Notes under the pieces: model-generated
Told to the model about the DNA's origin: nothing
Seen by the model: the letters and a program-made list of their open reading frames with translations, nothing else
Databases searched by the model: none
Program-made: the position numbers and the translations under genes
IMG/VR virus record: IMGVR_UViG_3300032291_002461
Location: 1 to 30,306 of that record
DNA length: 30,306 nt
Reading direction: 5' to 3' (one strand)
Source: a virus
Shown here: positions 1-10,200 of the stretch, one piece after another
Position numbering within the stretch: the stretch's first letter is position 1
Layout of the letters: every line of letters begins with the position of its first letter

Positions 1-189
1 AAATCCTAATATATCGCATCTACGTTTTTGTAAATTAAATAAAGTATTTTCAGTGTAAGTCTCTACAAGGTATCTTACTAAGTAGTGTTTTATTATTTCT
101 CTATCATCAATAATAGCAATAGCAATAGTATTGGGTTTTATTTTTGGATTACCTTTTAAGGATTGATTTTCACTTGTAAATAGGTTCAT
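1..189 (-). CDS. Partial ORF of unknown function, cut by the left edge
   Basis: An ATG on the minus strand at 189-187 opens a frame with no stop for 63 codons to the window edge, so only the N-terminus is visible. It starts inside the last codons of the 2OG-oxygenase gene, overlapping it by 20 bases in another frame. This tight overlap is typical of the cluster. The peptide contains a hydrophobic strand followed by acidic residues (TIAIAIIDDREI) and then a helical-looking segment (KHYLVRYLVETY). I do not recognise a family. Reality of the gene rests on the uninterrupted frame and the compact arrangement; no strong Shine-Dalgarno is seen. Confidence 0.55.
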   Translation of the reverse strand, partial: MNLFTSENQSLKGNPKIKPNTIAIAIIDDREIIKHYLVRYLVETYTENTLFNLQKRRCDILGF

Positions 190-850
190 AATTTTTTTCA
201 AAACTTTCTACAAATAACTTACAAAAATCATCATTATAATTAGCGTGAGCTATAATATGAAATCTATTTTTATCTGATTTATTAAATGCGTAATGCATTT
301 CATCATTATTAAAAAGATATATTTCAAATGGCTTAAACGGAACAGGACCATTATCTAAATGAGTTAATTCACAATTGTCGGGTTGAGTAATACACATATT
401 CAATGCACTAAAAATAGAATCTACTTTTCTAGGATTGTAAGGTACTTTACTAGGCGCATCACAATGTTCTTCTATGAAACCAGATGGTTCTAATAACATA
501 TATCTTAATCTTCTATAACCATTTGCGGGAAATTCTTTTTTAAAAAATTCAGTTGTTTTTGGAGCATAATCACAAACATCAGTCCAATTCCATTTTATAG
601 ATTCATCAGAATCATTTTCATAACCATATTGTTTACCACTCATTGTTTTCCAAAAATCTCCATTGACAGAATGTAGTGCAGCGGATAACCAACCTTTATG
701 ATTCCAACCTCTATGTTTTACAAAAAATTTTTGATTGTAAACAGCCAATACTTCTTCTAAAGATTCTTTAGGTAAAGTAATATTTAATTTAAGATAGTAT
801 AGTTTATGATTTTCTATAATATCTCTTGCTATTTTATAGTAATCTTTCAT
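170..850 (-). CDS. Aspartyl/asparaginyl beta-hydroxylase-like 2OG-Fe(II) oxygenase
   Basis: Predicted 226-aa non-haem iron dioxygenase. It would couple 2-oxoglutarate decarboxylation to hydroxylation of a protein or small substrate in the infected cell. The C-terminal half shows the facial triad in order: His129-Cys-Asp131 (HxD), then distal His186 in MHYAFN. Arg196 follows ten residues later and would hold 2-oxoglutarate. The spacing and the H-x-F-N-x-S...R-F-H ending match the Asp/Asn hydroxylase family. The N-terminal 100 residues are unassigned. Its ATG overlaps the stop of the upstream glycosyltransferase-like gene (ATGA), which implies translational coupling. The substrate is unknown; the position after fibre genes suggests, but does not show, virion or surface modification. 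Confidence 0.8.
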   Translation of the reverse strand: MKDYYKIARDIIENHKLYYLKLNITLPKESLEEVLAVYNQKFFVKHRGWNHKGWLSAALHSVNGDFWKTMSGKQYGYENDSDESIKWNWTDVCDYAPKTTEFFKKEFPANGYRRLRYMLLEPSGFIEEHCDAPSKVPYNPRKVDSIFSALNMCITQPDNCELTHLDNGPVPFKPFEIYLFNNDEMHYAFNKSDKNRFHIIAHANYNDDFCKLFVESFEKNYEPIYK

Positions 851-1431
851 TTGTAAAATCCATTATATAAGACTATTGTATTTTCTTTGTTCTCTTTCCA
901 ACTAGAAATTTTGTCTGTTATAAAATATTTATATGGCAATTTCTCGTTGTATATGAATCTATCTGTTGCTTTATAATCTTTTATAAATTTATCTTTGTTT
1001 GATAAAAAATAATTACATATATCTGTACTATTTGACCAACGCATTATAGAAGTGTTTATAAAGGTGTTATTAAATAATTTAAATTTAAAATCGAAAGAAG
1101 TTTTACTTGATGTTTTTTTCCAAGGCTGAGAATCAATAACTGTAAAGTCTTTAAAATCACTTGCTAAAAAATTTATGTTATCGCTAATTTTAACATCTAA
1201 ATCAAAATATAAAGAAGGTCCAGTAAATTCTAATAAAGCAATTTTATGCCACACACCTTCTAAATAATTATATTTAACAGGTATATCATAATCAGTTTCG
1301 GGTTTATCTGTATAACATTTAAAATCATAATCAATAGTTAAATATTTTTCTAATGACGATTTTAAATCTTCTACAAATTTTCTATTGTACTTAACTCCCC
1401 ATTTAAGACAATAAACAGTTATTTTGTTCAT
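847..1431 (-). CDS. Small GT-A-like glycosyltransferase
   Basis: Predicted 194-aa sugar-transferase-like protein. The N-terminus is a beta strand ending in KWG (residues 4-12). A segment WHKIALLE (61-68) precedes LYFDLDV (74-80), whose Asp77-Leu-Asp79 fits the DxD metal/nucleotide-sugar site of GT-A enzymes. The layout resembles short phage and bacterial capsule-type transferases, which have the strand-DxD core but little else. Length is near the lower limit for GT-A folds, so a reduced or specialised enzyme is possible. It is coupled to the downstream oxygenase by a 4-base stop/start overlap. No Shine-Dalgarno is obvious. A role in glycosylating fibres or host surface is inference only. Confidence 0.65.
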   Translation of the reverse strand: MNKITVYCLKWGVKYNRKFVEDLKSSLEKYLTIDYDFKCYTDKPETDYDIPVKYNYLEGVWHKIALLEFTGPSLYFDLDVKISDNINFLASDFKDFTVIDSQPWKKTSSKTSFDFKFKLFNNTFINTSIMRWSNSTDICNYFLSNKDKFIKDYKATDRFIYNEKLPYKYFITDKISSWKENKENTIVLYNGFYK

Positions 1432-1439
1432 TGTAATTT

Positions 1440-1904
1440 TTATATGTTTTCAAATTCTTTTACTAATTGTAAGGGATTTGTTGCTGTTCTTATCTTTGAT
1501 TTTTTATCAGTATCATTACAATTTTTAAGTTTAGCTGATTCAAACATTTTTAATTTTAGTTTAAATAGAAGTTCATCATCTTTGTCATCATAATTAAATA
1601 AAAATTTATCAAATCTATCTAAAAATTTTTCATCACTATTTTCTGATTGATATTTTAAACTATCAGTTACGTTAGTTATATAGTTAGTCAATTGTTGACG
1701 ATATACTTTTTGTTTATTTTTAGTATTCTTTTCTATCTGTTCCAAATCTACTTCAGTTAATAAGTCTTTAAAATCTGAATTTTGAAAATCTACTGGTACA
1801 AAATAATTTACCGTACTATTATTTTCATTATATAAAACTTCAATCGTAGTTTTATTTTTATCGTAAAAACAAACCTCTTTTATTTTATTACTAAAAACAG
1901 CCAT
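1440..1904 (-). CDS. Hypothetical protein (154 aa) after the fibre genes
   Basis: A 154-aa charged protein rich in Asn, Asp and Lys, not recognised. The N-terminal 40 residues look like a beta hairpin (EVCFYD, TIEVLY, NYFVPVD). The remainder is predominantly helical and highly charged, with segments such as DLEQIEKNTKNKQKVYRQQL. It has a good Shine-Dalgarno (GAAGGAG, 8 bases before the ATG). It sits directly downstream of the cupredoxin-type virion protein and 8 bases before the glycosyltransferase-like gene. Small helical proteins at such sites are often fibre assembly chaperones or virion accessory factors, but nothing in the sequence proves this. Confidence 0.7.
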   Translation of the reverse strand: MAVFSNKIKEVCFYDKNKTTIEVLYNENNSTVNYFVPVDFQNSDFKDLLTEVDLEQIEKNTKNKQKVYRQQLTNYITNVTDSLKYQSENSDEKFLDRFDKFLFNYDDKDDELLFKLKLKMFESAKLKNCNDTDKKSKIRTATNPLQLVKEFENI

Positions 1905-1925
1905 ATCAACTCCTTCATTATATTA

Positions 1926-3215
1926 TTATGTTTTATCTATCGTTAAATTATACACATTTGCAATTTCAACAGCAACATTGGCAGGAAATTCTTGAGCTCT
2001 ATAATCATCACCAATTTGTACTGTTTGATAATTACCTGTGTTTGTTAATCCTACAATTGAATTTAACATACTTGTTCCTCTTTGATTTCCTGTTCCATTT
2101 ATATTATATCTTATTCTATAATTATCAGGAGAGTTTACAGTTAAATATCTAAGCCAAGTAGTTAAATTGTTTGAAAAAGTTGTTTTATCATACACCTGTA
2201 TATTACCTGTTGGAGTTATAAAAACAGGTACTACGGTATAATCAGGATCACTTCCTGTGTTTCTTTTATGTAAATAATAATTGTTAATTGTAATTGGTTG
2301 ATCTTGTGCTTCTGGTATACCACCAGCAGTAAATAAAGTTAAATCAGCTCTAGTATCTGTAAATACTGCAGTTGCTGGAGGATCTACTAATACTATTTGA
2401 CCTCTCATACCCCCGTGTAATTCACAATTATAATAATATGTTCCTGGCGCATAACCTGTAGTAACCCAAGTAATAGTTCCTACAGCAGAACCATTATTTG
2501 TTGTTCCTGTTGTTAAACCATTTGCAGGTGTGGTGGATGCTTCAGCTTTTATCCAAAAAGGGTGACCTGATGCGTTTAGAACAAATACTAATGTATCTCC
2601 TACAGTAGCGTTTACAGTAGGATTTGATCCTGATATATCTCCTGAAAAAGTATATGCACCACTACCAGCATTCGTTACGCTATAATTTCTTGTTATACCA
2701 ACAACTGGCTGAATAACAGCAGTATGATTAGCTAAAACAGTTGAAGTGGAAATTGAATACGTATTTCCTGTTAATGTAGATGCAGTTGAAGCAGAAGTTA
2801 TTAAATCTATTGCAGGGTGAAAAAAAGTATCTTTCATATCTTGTAAACTCATTGCTTGTATATTACCACCAGCTGTTAAATAAGCAGGCCAATCTGTAAG
2901 TGTACTTGTAGGTAAAGACAGTGACGATACTGTTTGTAAAATTTTTTGATATGATACTGTTACTAACTGAGGTTCTTGTGTTGTAGCTTCAGTTGGAAAT
3001 GCCGTATTTGTTTGTGATGTTGCTCCAGCGCTCCAACGAGTGTCGTTTATGGCTGTTAAATTTGAACCACTATTAGCTGTAACTGAAAGAGTAACTGTAG
3101 GATTTATAGACCATCTATAAGCAATATAATTTATAATTTGATTAATTTCACCACTAGATAAATTAGTTAAATCTCCTGTAAATGTGTTATAATATAAAGG
3201 TGTTCTAATAGCCAT
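1926..3215 (-). CDS. Virion-type protein with an embedded cupredoxin (type-1 copper) domain
   Basis: A 429-aa Ser/Thr/Asn-rich protein placed among fibre genes. Residues 1-160 and 285-429 look like phage structural sequence without a recognised family. Between about 176 and 278 lies a cupredoxin-like beta-sandwich. It has His218 in GHPFWI, a Pro-Gly-Thr-Tyr-Tyr-Tyr strand, then Cys264, His267 and Met270 in NCELHGGMRG. The C-x2-H-x2-M loop has the spacing of amicyanin, and the upstream His completes a type-1 copper ligand set. No signal peptide is present, so this is not a normal periplasmic electron carrier. A structural or binding role on the virion is the simplest reading. The start has a modest AGGT upstream. 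Confidence 0.8.
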   Translation of the reverse strand: MAIRTPLYYNTFTGDLTNLSSGEINQIINYIAYRWSINPTVTLSVTANSGSNLTAINDTRWSAGATSQTNTAFPTEATTQEPQLVTVSYQKILQTVSSLSLPTSTLTDWPAYLTAGGNIQAMSLQDMKDTFFHPAIDLITSASTASTLTGNTYSISTSTVLANHTAVIQPVVGITRNYSVTNAGSGAYTFSGDISGSNPTVNATVGDTLVFVLNASGHPFWIKAEASTTPANGLTTGTTNNGSAVGTITWVTTGYAPGTYYYNCELHGGMRGQIVLVDPPATAVFTDTRADLTLFTAGGIPEAQDQPITINNYYLHKRNTGSDPDYTVVPVFITPTGNIQVYDKTTFSNNLTTWLRYLTVNSPDNYRIRYNINGTGNQRGTSMLNSIVGLTNTGNYQTVQIGDDYRAQEFPANVAVEIANVYNLTIDKT

Positions 3216-3229
3216 TGTATATACCTAGG

Positions 3230-3427
3230 TTATACTCCAGGTGTTACTAAAGTTTTTAAAACTGTTGTTCCGTCTGAAGCTATAATATTCAAAGTAACTG
3301 GAGTACTAAATTTATTAATTGTTACTGCTGAATTTTGAATTTTAGGATTAGTAACTGAGTCTGAAGCCAAATCATCAGCCACTATTGTTGTATCCGTAAT
3401 ATTTTTATTTGTAATTCGTTGTGTCAT
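3230..3427 (-). CDS. Small fibre-type protein (65 aa)
   Basis: A 65-aa protein beginning TQRITNKNITDTTIVADDLA. This resembles the short repeat-like leader found in phage and prophage fibre proteins (ITxxNIxDxTIxxxDLA...VTxxKI). A beta-rich tail ends in LKTLVTPGV. It is too short to be a fibre alone and could be a fibre-tip or connector subunit. It lies between the 207-aa fibre-like gene and the cupredoxin protein on the same strand, with 8- and 14-base gaps. A late-promoter-like CATAAATA ends 5 bases before its ATG and overlaps the end of the upstream gene. Function is by resemblance only. Confidence 0.7.
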   Translation of the reverse strand: MTQRITNKNITDTTIVADDLASDSVTNPKIQNSAVTINKFSTPVTLNIIASDGTTVLKTLVTPGV

Positions 3428-3435
3428 AATATTAT

Positions 3436-4059
3436 TTATGTTAATATTAATTCTCTTATTTGAATGGCATTTCCAGTATCAGGAGCAGAAGTAAATATAC
3501 AGTTATTACCTACAACGCTATAATCTGTTGTTGGTCTTTGAATTATTCCATTTTCTGATACTATTATTGTGGCTGTAGATTGACCTACAGTTACACCAAA
3601 AGATGTTTGAGCACCGTCTCCTGTATAAGATCTAACGTTAAAGGTAACTGAAGCTAATGCACCAATATCAGCTCTAACTTCATTACCTGTTCTGTATTTT
3701 AAAGTGTTTCCATCAGCAACTAAAAATTTATCAGTATCAGTAGTTGCAAAAGTTAATCCTGTTAATATGTCAGATAAATCTGCTGAAATAGTTATAGTAT
3801 CTGTAGATACGACTGCAGTAATTCCAGTAGAGCCCGTTACGTTAACAACATCATTTGAACTTACTGTTGTTTGATTAAAAGCACTATCTCTAAAAATAAA
3901 ATCTCTTGGAGCAGCATAAGTTTCGTTAATAGCAGCAACAATACTTGTTTTATTTGAAGTAGATAGACCAGATAAATCTCCTACGTCTGTACCCAAAGAG
4001 TTAAACGTTGTTCTAAACGTATTAACTGTATCTGTTGTTGCAACTGTTCTAATAGGCAT
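3436..4059 (-). CDS. Fibre-like virion protein (207 aa)
   Basis: A 207-aa protein with typical fibre composition (Thr, Asn, Asp, Val, Gly). Residues 8-55 contain TDTVNTFRTTFNSLG and LSTSNKTSIVAAINE, a pattern common at the N-terminus of marine phage fibre proteins. The last 70 residues contain NVRSYTGDGAQTSFGV and a terminal strand pair ending in IQIRELILT. This resembles the short beta domain that closes many phage tail proteins. Its ATG overlaps the stop of the 72-aa gene by one base, suggesting coupling. Probably a tail-fibre or baseplate appendage component; exact place in the virion unknown. Confidence 0.75.
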   Translation of the reverse strand: MPIRTVATTDTVNTFRTTFNSLGTDVGDLSGLSTSNKTSIVAAINETYAAPRDFIFRDSAFNQTTVSSNDVVNVTGSTGITAVVSTDTITISADLSDILTGLTFATTDTDKFLVADGNTLKYRTGNEVRADIGALASVTFNVRSYTGDGAQTSFGVTVGQSTATIIVSENGIIQRPTTDYSVVGNNCIFTSAPDTGNAIQIRELILT

Positions 4060-4277
4060 TATTTTTTAATAACCTCTTTTAATAAATTTTTAATTTCAAA
4101 CAATTCTTGTTTTAAAATATTTATCTCTTTTATAGTACTTCTTATTTGATCGCTTTGTTGTTCTCTCATCTTCATTCTTTTCATATAAATTGTGTATTCG
4201 TTTTTAGATGTATTAACAATAGCATTTGTTCTAACATCTCTTTCTAAATTTTCAAAACCTTCCACTTTTAATTTCAT
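4059..4277 (-). CDS. Small coiled-coil protein (72 aa)
   Basis: A 72-aa basic protein. The N-terminus (VEGFENLERDVRTNAIVNTS) resembles a small conserved protein found beside fibre genes in T4-like marine phages. The C-terminal 30 residues (from about 45) form a likely coiled coil with hydrophobic heptads in IKEINILKQELFEIKNLLKEV. It is packed between the 2038-aa protein (1-base gap) and the 207-aa protein (1-base overlap). A role in oligomerisation or assembly of the neighbouring fibres is plausible but not shown. No signal or membrane segment. Confidence 0.75.
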   Translation of the reverse strand: MKLKVEGFENLERDVRTNAIVNTSKNEYTIYMKRMKMREQQSDQIRSTIKEINILKQELFEIKNLLKEVIKK

Positions 4278-4278
4278 A

Positions 4279-7200
4279 TTACAACGCTAATGCTATACCC
4301 CTTAAATCTCTAATAATAGGAGGATAAGAAGAATTAGTTCCTTTTAATACTATTTTAATTTGAAACGCTGTAAATTCACCTAATCCATTGATACTATATT
4401 TGTATTCTTTAAATGAACTATCATTTTCAGCAGGAGATACAGTATCATCTTCACTACCGTCAATATTAAAAGCATTCCAAGTTAAATCGTTAATATTTCT
4501 AACTTCATCAGCACCAGTTACTCTATAAAATACTTTTACTGAAGATGAAGTTCTTACATTTTGAGTTAGTCTTACATCTAATGCAGTTGACGCATTTTCT
4601 AACAATATAGGTCTAGTTACATATACTGCAGCTGATGATGTTCCTGATGAGTTAAAATCAGAAACAAAATTTGGCGTATTTGAAACTGTTGGATTATTTA
4701 ATCTATTTTGTACCGCAACCATACTCATTCTTGAGGTATCTAAAACAGGAGAAATTTTTGTATTTTCAGTAGTTAAAGTTAAAATATTAAATAATGATTT
4801 GCTACCTGACATTTCATTAGTTTCATTAATTGAACTTGCAATTAATCTAGGAGAAGTAAAATTAATGTTATCTGAAGGAGTTACATTGATTGCTTGACTT
4901 GATGATTCTAATAAGAATGATGTTTCTGTGCCGTGTATTGAACTTCCACTTGTTGTTCTTAAAGAGTATCCTATTCTAGTTCCTGGAACTGTCATAGTTG
5001 AAATATTTAAACAAGCAACATCAAATAATCTATTTTGTGTTGTTACAACAGAACTTCCTCCAACGTCACCAGTAGATGTTGCAGTACCAGCAGTAGTAAT
5101 ACTAAATGTATCTAAAGTTACATTTGAAATAGAAGTGTAAGTTCCATTTATTAGTGTATGAGCTATACCGTTATATGTTCCAGCAGGTACACCTGAAATT
5201 GTAACATTATTAGTTAAACTATGCATTCCGTGATTTCTACAAGTAACTGTAATAACACCAGAACCAGACGTTGTTCTTAAAGGGTTAAGATTTAATGTTC
5301 TTGTAGGTACAGTATCATTTACTAAAGTAACGCTACCACTTACGTTTTCAAATTCTGCTCTATTAATTTTAAATTTTATATCTTCCATTTGTTCAGCTGT
5401 CCAAGTTGAACCATTTTGAGATTTAAATAATACTCCAGCATAAGGATTTTCAGATATTGTTCTATTTGAACCAATTTGAGTATCTCCTAATCTTGCAACA
5501 AAAGCATTATAATTATTACAATCAGATAATACTACAAAACAATATTCTGTTTTTTCTTGTAAATACACAGGAGATGGGAAAGTAAATTTAGTTGCAACAC
5601 TTGCATCTTCACTAGTATTAACTGAAGATGGATTTAATGTTATTTCACCAAATGGTATTACAGTCCTAGAAGGATAACCGTTTACTACTTCTCTAATTTG
5701 TACTGTAATAGGAATATTTGTATCTTTAGATTGCAAATATAAATCTATTGAAGTAATGAATACTCCACCAGTATTATCTATTAAAAATGTTTGTGCAAGA
5801 GGATCATTCCAACCTATAATATCAGAAGTTTCTCTTGTTGATGTTCTTGTAATATTTCTAGTATCATTAACGTCAATTCTTACTAAACGTGGCTCTCTTG
5901 TTGATACAATTGTATTCTGTACAGTTTCTAAAGAACCTTTAGCTATATAATCTGCTTCAGCAGAAGTTTCAACATCTGTTGTTGAATTTGTAATTGAACT
6001 AGTTAATCTGAATACTCTTTGACCAGTTCTCCATCTTGGATTATTATTATTAGTAGAATCAGGAATACTAAAAGTACCTGATACAGAACCATTTACGTTT
6101 GTTATTAAAGGTCCTCCAAGAGCTCCTCCTGTAGGAGTTATGTAAGATGCAATACTTATGTTATCAAAATATGGATAAACTCTTGTATTTGGTTTCATTC
6201 TTGTAGCTGTAAAATTTATTACTCTACTTCTTATAAAAGGTATAAATGCTATATTTAATACTCTATCACCCAAAGCAGTTCTTACAACTTGAGGTACTAA
6301 AGATGTTCTAATACCTGTTCTTGTTTGAGAAACTTGTTGTGATGTTTCAATTGTTCTATCTCTTACAAGAGCTCTTCCAGCCCATCTTGTACTTTCGCTA
6401 CTAATTCTATCTGCTGAAGATCCTTGCCAAAAATCTTGCCACTCATTCCATACAGTATCAATTTCTACGCTATCTAAATTAGGATTACCTAGTGCTTCAA
6501 CCATTGTATCAAAAGCACCTCTTTCATTAACTAATAAATCAGGAACTCTATTTGTTTCTTTCCATTCATCGCCTGGAGGATCAAGTGCAACTGAACCTGC
6601 CCAAGTAAATATATTAAAGGGATTAACATTTAGATATTTACTAGCATAAGGTTGTTCTATTAAATTTACTTCTGTGTAAGGTAAAGTAATTAAATCTCCA
6701 GTTTTTTGATAATTAGAAGCTAGTCTATCAGCTGTTAAAATTGTAGTGTTTCCTGAACTTGTTGCTTCAATCAATTTTACAGATTCAGAATTAAACATTG
6801 GTCTAAGGAATCCACCAGCCATATCCATAGAAACTTTATAATCAAAATTACCTACATCGCCAATACCGTGACCCGTAAAATTATCTACAATAAATCCGTT
6901 TTTAAATCTGTCAAAACCTTCTGCATCTTGTATTTGTAAAGATTGTGCTTGTGTTTCTAGTAAAGATAATTGAGTATAATATTCTACATTTGATATTCTT
7001 TTTTCTAAACGACCAATATCTCTCATTGTATATCTTCGATTATCAATTTTTTCAATATCTATATCTGAAGTTTTTAATGATAATGTATAACTATTTAAAG
7101 CTAATGTAAATAAATGCATAGCATTATCTAAATTTTTAGGAAGTTGAGGAGTTAAAGAACTTGCTCCTTTAACAACTTTAAAATTACCATCTTTATCTAA

Positions 7201-10200
7201 AAATATTTTATCAAATCGTTTTAAATAATATTCTAAATCAGTAGTAATATCAGAATTGAATTGAACAGGATCTACGGCAGATGCTCCCAATCCGTTGTAT
7301 TGTCTTAATTGACCAGAACCAACAACAATAGATGCATCATCAACTCTAGGTCTAAAATCTAAACAATCACGTAACTGATATGTTAATCCTGAAGTATCTG
7401 AAGTATAAGAAGGGATATCCTTATAGTCAATAACACTTGTATAAGAATCAACAGAAAAATAATCTCCAGAACCGTGAGAAAAATAATCAAAGTCTATTAA
7501 TAATCTACCGGTAGGATTAAGAGAACCTGGTTTTAATTTAAGTCTACCTATATCATAAAAATTATCTCTTTGTCCAGTATCTAAATCAAATCTTGATTTA
7601 ATATCAGTATCAGAAGATGTAGCATTTGTAGAAAAATTTGCTGACATATAAACTGCATTAATTCTGTATACATCTGCTTTACTTAAACCTATTAAACCAG
7701 ATTGTATTGTTGTTTGAGTTGAAATAGATAAACTAGAATTTAATACAAGCGTTTTTGTTTTTTCATTAGCAACAGTACGTGATATTGTGGCAACTATTTT
7801 TATTTTATGTCCTGCAAAATTTGCACCAAAATCTAATGATAAAGTTTTTCCAGTAGGAGTACCTGTTAAAGTAAATATTGGATCGCCTTCGTGATTATTT
7901 CCTGATAAACTAAAAATATCTCCTATATTTCCAGAAGGACCAGCGCCTAGATTTATAATAGAAACAGTGAAATCTCTTTCAGATAATCCTGTAAATGTTT
8001 CATTTGTTCCTGCAGTTATTTGAGCATCACCATTTGCAGATAACAATGCTATAAAATTTCTTCTTACGTAAAAATTTGTATCTGTAATATTATTATTAGA
8101 TGATGTTTTTAAAGTTTTGATAGTTTCGTATGGTAACTTAAATATTGAAATGTTTTTATTAGATCCAATTAATTTTGATCTTCTTCTTACACCAACTGTT
8201 TTTGTTGACACATCAGATGCACCTACTGCAGTTGAAAATGTTAAACTAGTATTAGATGTTACAGACTCAACAATTTTAGTTATAATAGTTCCATTGTCAG
8301 CTGTAAAATGTATTGTATCTCCTAGTCTTAATTCTGTTAAAAATAATGTTCCATAACCAGTAACTACTGTTCCATTGTTTGCAATTGAAAACGTTCCAAA
8401 TAGTTGGTAATTATCTCCAAAAGCTGCACTAGTTTCTGTATCAGCAGTATAGTTTATTCCTGCTCCACCTGTCATACCAATTTGTTTTACAGAAGAAAAA
8501 TCAAAGTTTTGTACACCGTGGAATCCTAAAACATTATTTTGTACTGTTGATGTTACTCCAGATGTTGACCCTGTAATAGTTTCTCCATTAGTAAATATTC
8601 CTAAAACGTTAGCTAATACAACAACACCGTGATTTGCAGTTCCTCCAGAACTAAATGATGTAACATTTACAGGACTAGTTCCATTAGATGCATATAATTC
8701 AAAAGTATTTGCTGTTGGATTTTTTACTGTATAAACAGCAGCAGTAAGAACTGAAACTGAATTAATTGACCAAGTACCTCCTGAAATCTCAACTTGCATA
8801 CCTTCTTTAAATGTATGAGCTGTAGAAGTAACAATAGAAGGATTTGCAATAGACATATTGCTAATTACAGCCGATTTGTATGATGAAATAGTTTGAACGT
8901 AACCTGTAGCTCCAGATGTACTTCCTGTAATTTTTTCTCCGTTAGTAAATGCGACTGCTTTAGATACGTTAAGATGTGTAAACATTTCTATATCAAAAAG
9001 ATAATGTTTATAAACGTTACTTGTTAAAGATGATGTTGCAAATAAATTAGAACTTGCAATACCATTATTTAATTCAAAACCTCTAGACTTTGCTCTACCT
9101 ATTTGAGGTACAGCCACACCAGATGTAGATTTTAATGAACCTCTTACATCAGCTCCTGTAGGACTTAAATATGATAATCTATTATTAGTTGTACTGGTGT
9201 CGTATAAATTTACATTTTTAAATGTTTCAGTTTCTCCAGGATTGTATGTAATATCTGGAGCATTATAAACATTAGAAACATTTACATAACTTTCTAAATC
9301 AAATCTAGTTTTAAAATTATTAGATGTACTAAAATCTCTTGCCTTATCAACATCTAAAAACGTTGTACCTATTGTTTCAATTTCATAACCTTTAACATAA
9401 GCTTTACCAGGACCAATTGCAGCTACTAATTTTGTTTCTACCCCACCATCACCAGATGAGTAAATACCTCTATTAGTTCCTGATAATAAATGTTCTCTTA
9501 AATCTATATCAAAATCTTTTACACTGTAGTCTCCTGATTCGTCATACGTTCTTCTTGCAAACGTATCTTCTAAAACAGAATATTCAGTTGTTCTAATTTG
9601 ATTTTGTAGTATTCCATTTTCTAATCTTAATAATTCTATAAAGTTTGAATCATCAACAGAATTTAAAGCTCTTTTTGATAGTGTTAATGATATTTTAAAT
9701 CTGTGTGCACCTGGAGCATTAAAATTAGATGTGCCTGCTGCATTATCAACTAGTGTACCATCTTCGTTAGCAGTTATAAATGATTCTACTATATCAACAC
9801 CAATACGATAACTTGGAGTATTTGTATATTTGTCTAATACTATTGTTTGATCTAAAATTGTAACGTAATATCCATTAATGTAATAAACACCTTTTGCAAT
9901 TGATGCAGCTGAACCTGTTGCAGTTGTGTTAACTGTTACTGTTTGAGCAGCTGAACTTACTGTACAATTACAAATTTCACCATTCGTAAATACAAAACTA
10001 GTATTACTAGTTCCAGTTTTAATATACTTAACGTAAAGAGTATCAGGATCAGTACCAGTACTTGCTACAGCATTAACAACTTCTGCTTGAACTCCTGAAG
10101 TTACACCTGTTAAAATTACACCGATATATGAATTTATATTACTTAAAGATTTAGCACTTAATTTAATAGCATAGTAATTTAAATCGAACGCTACTTGACC

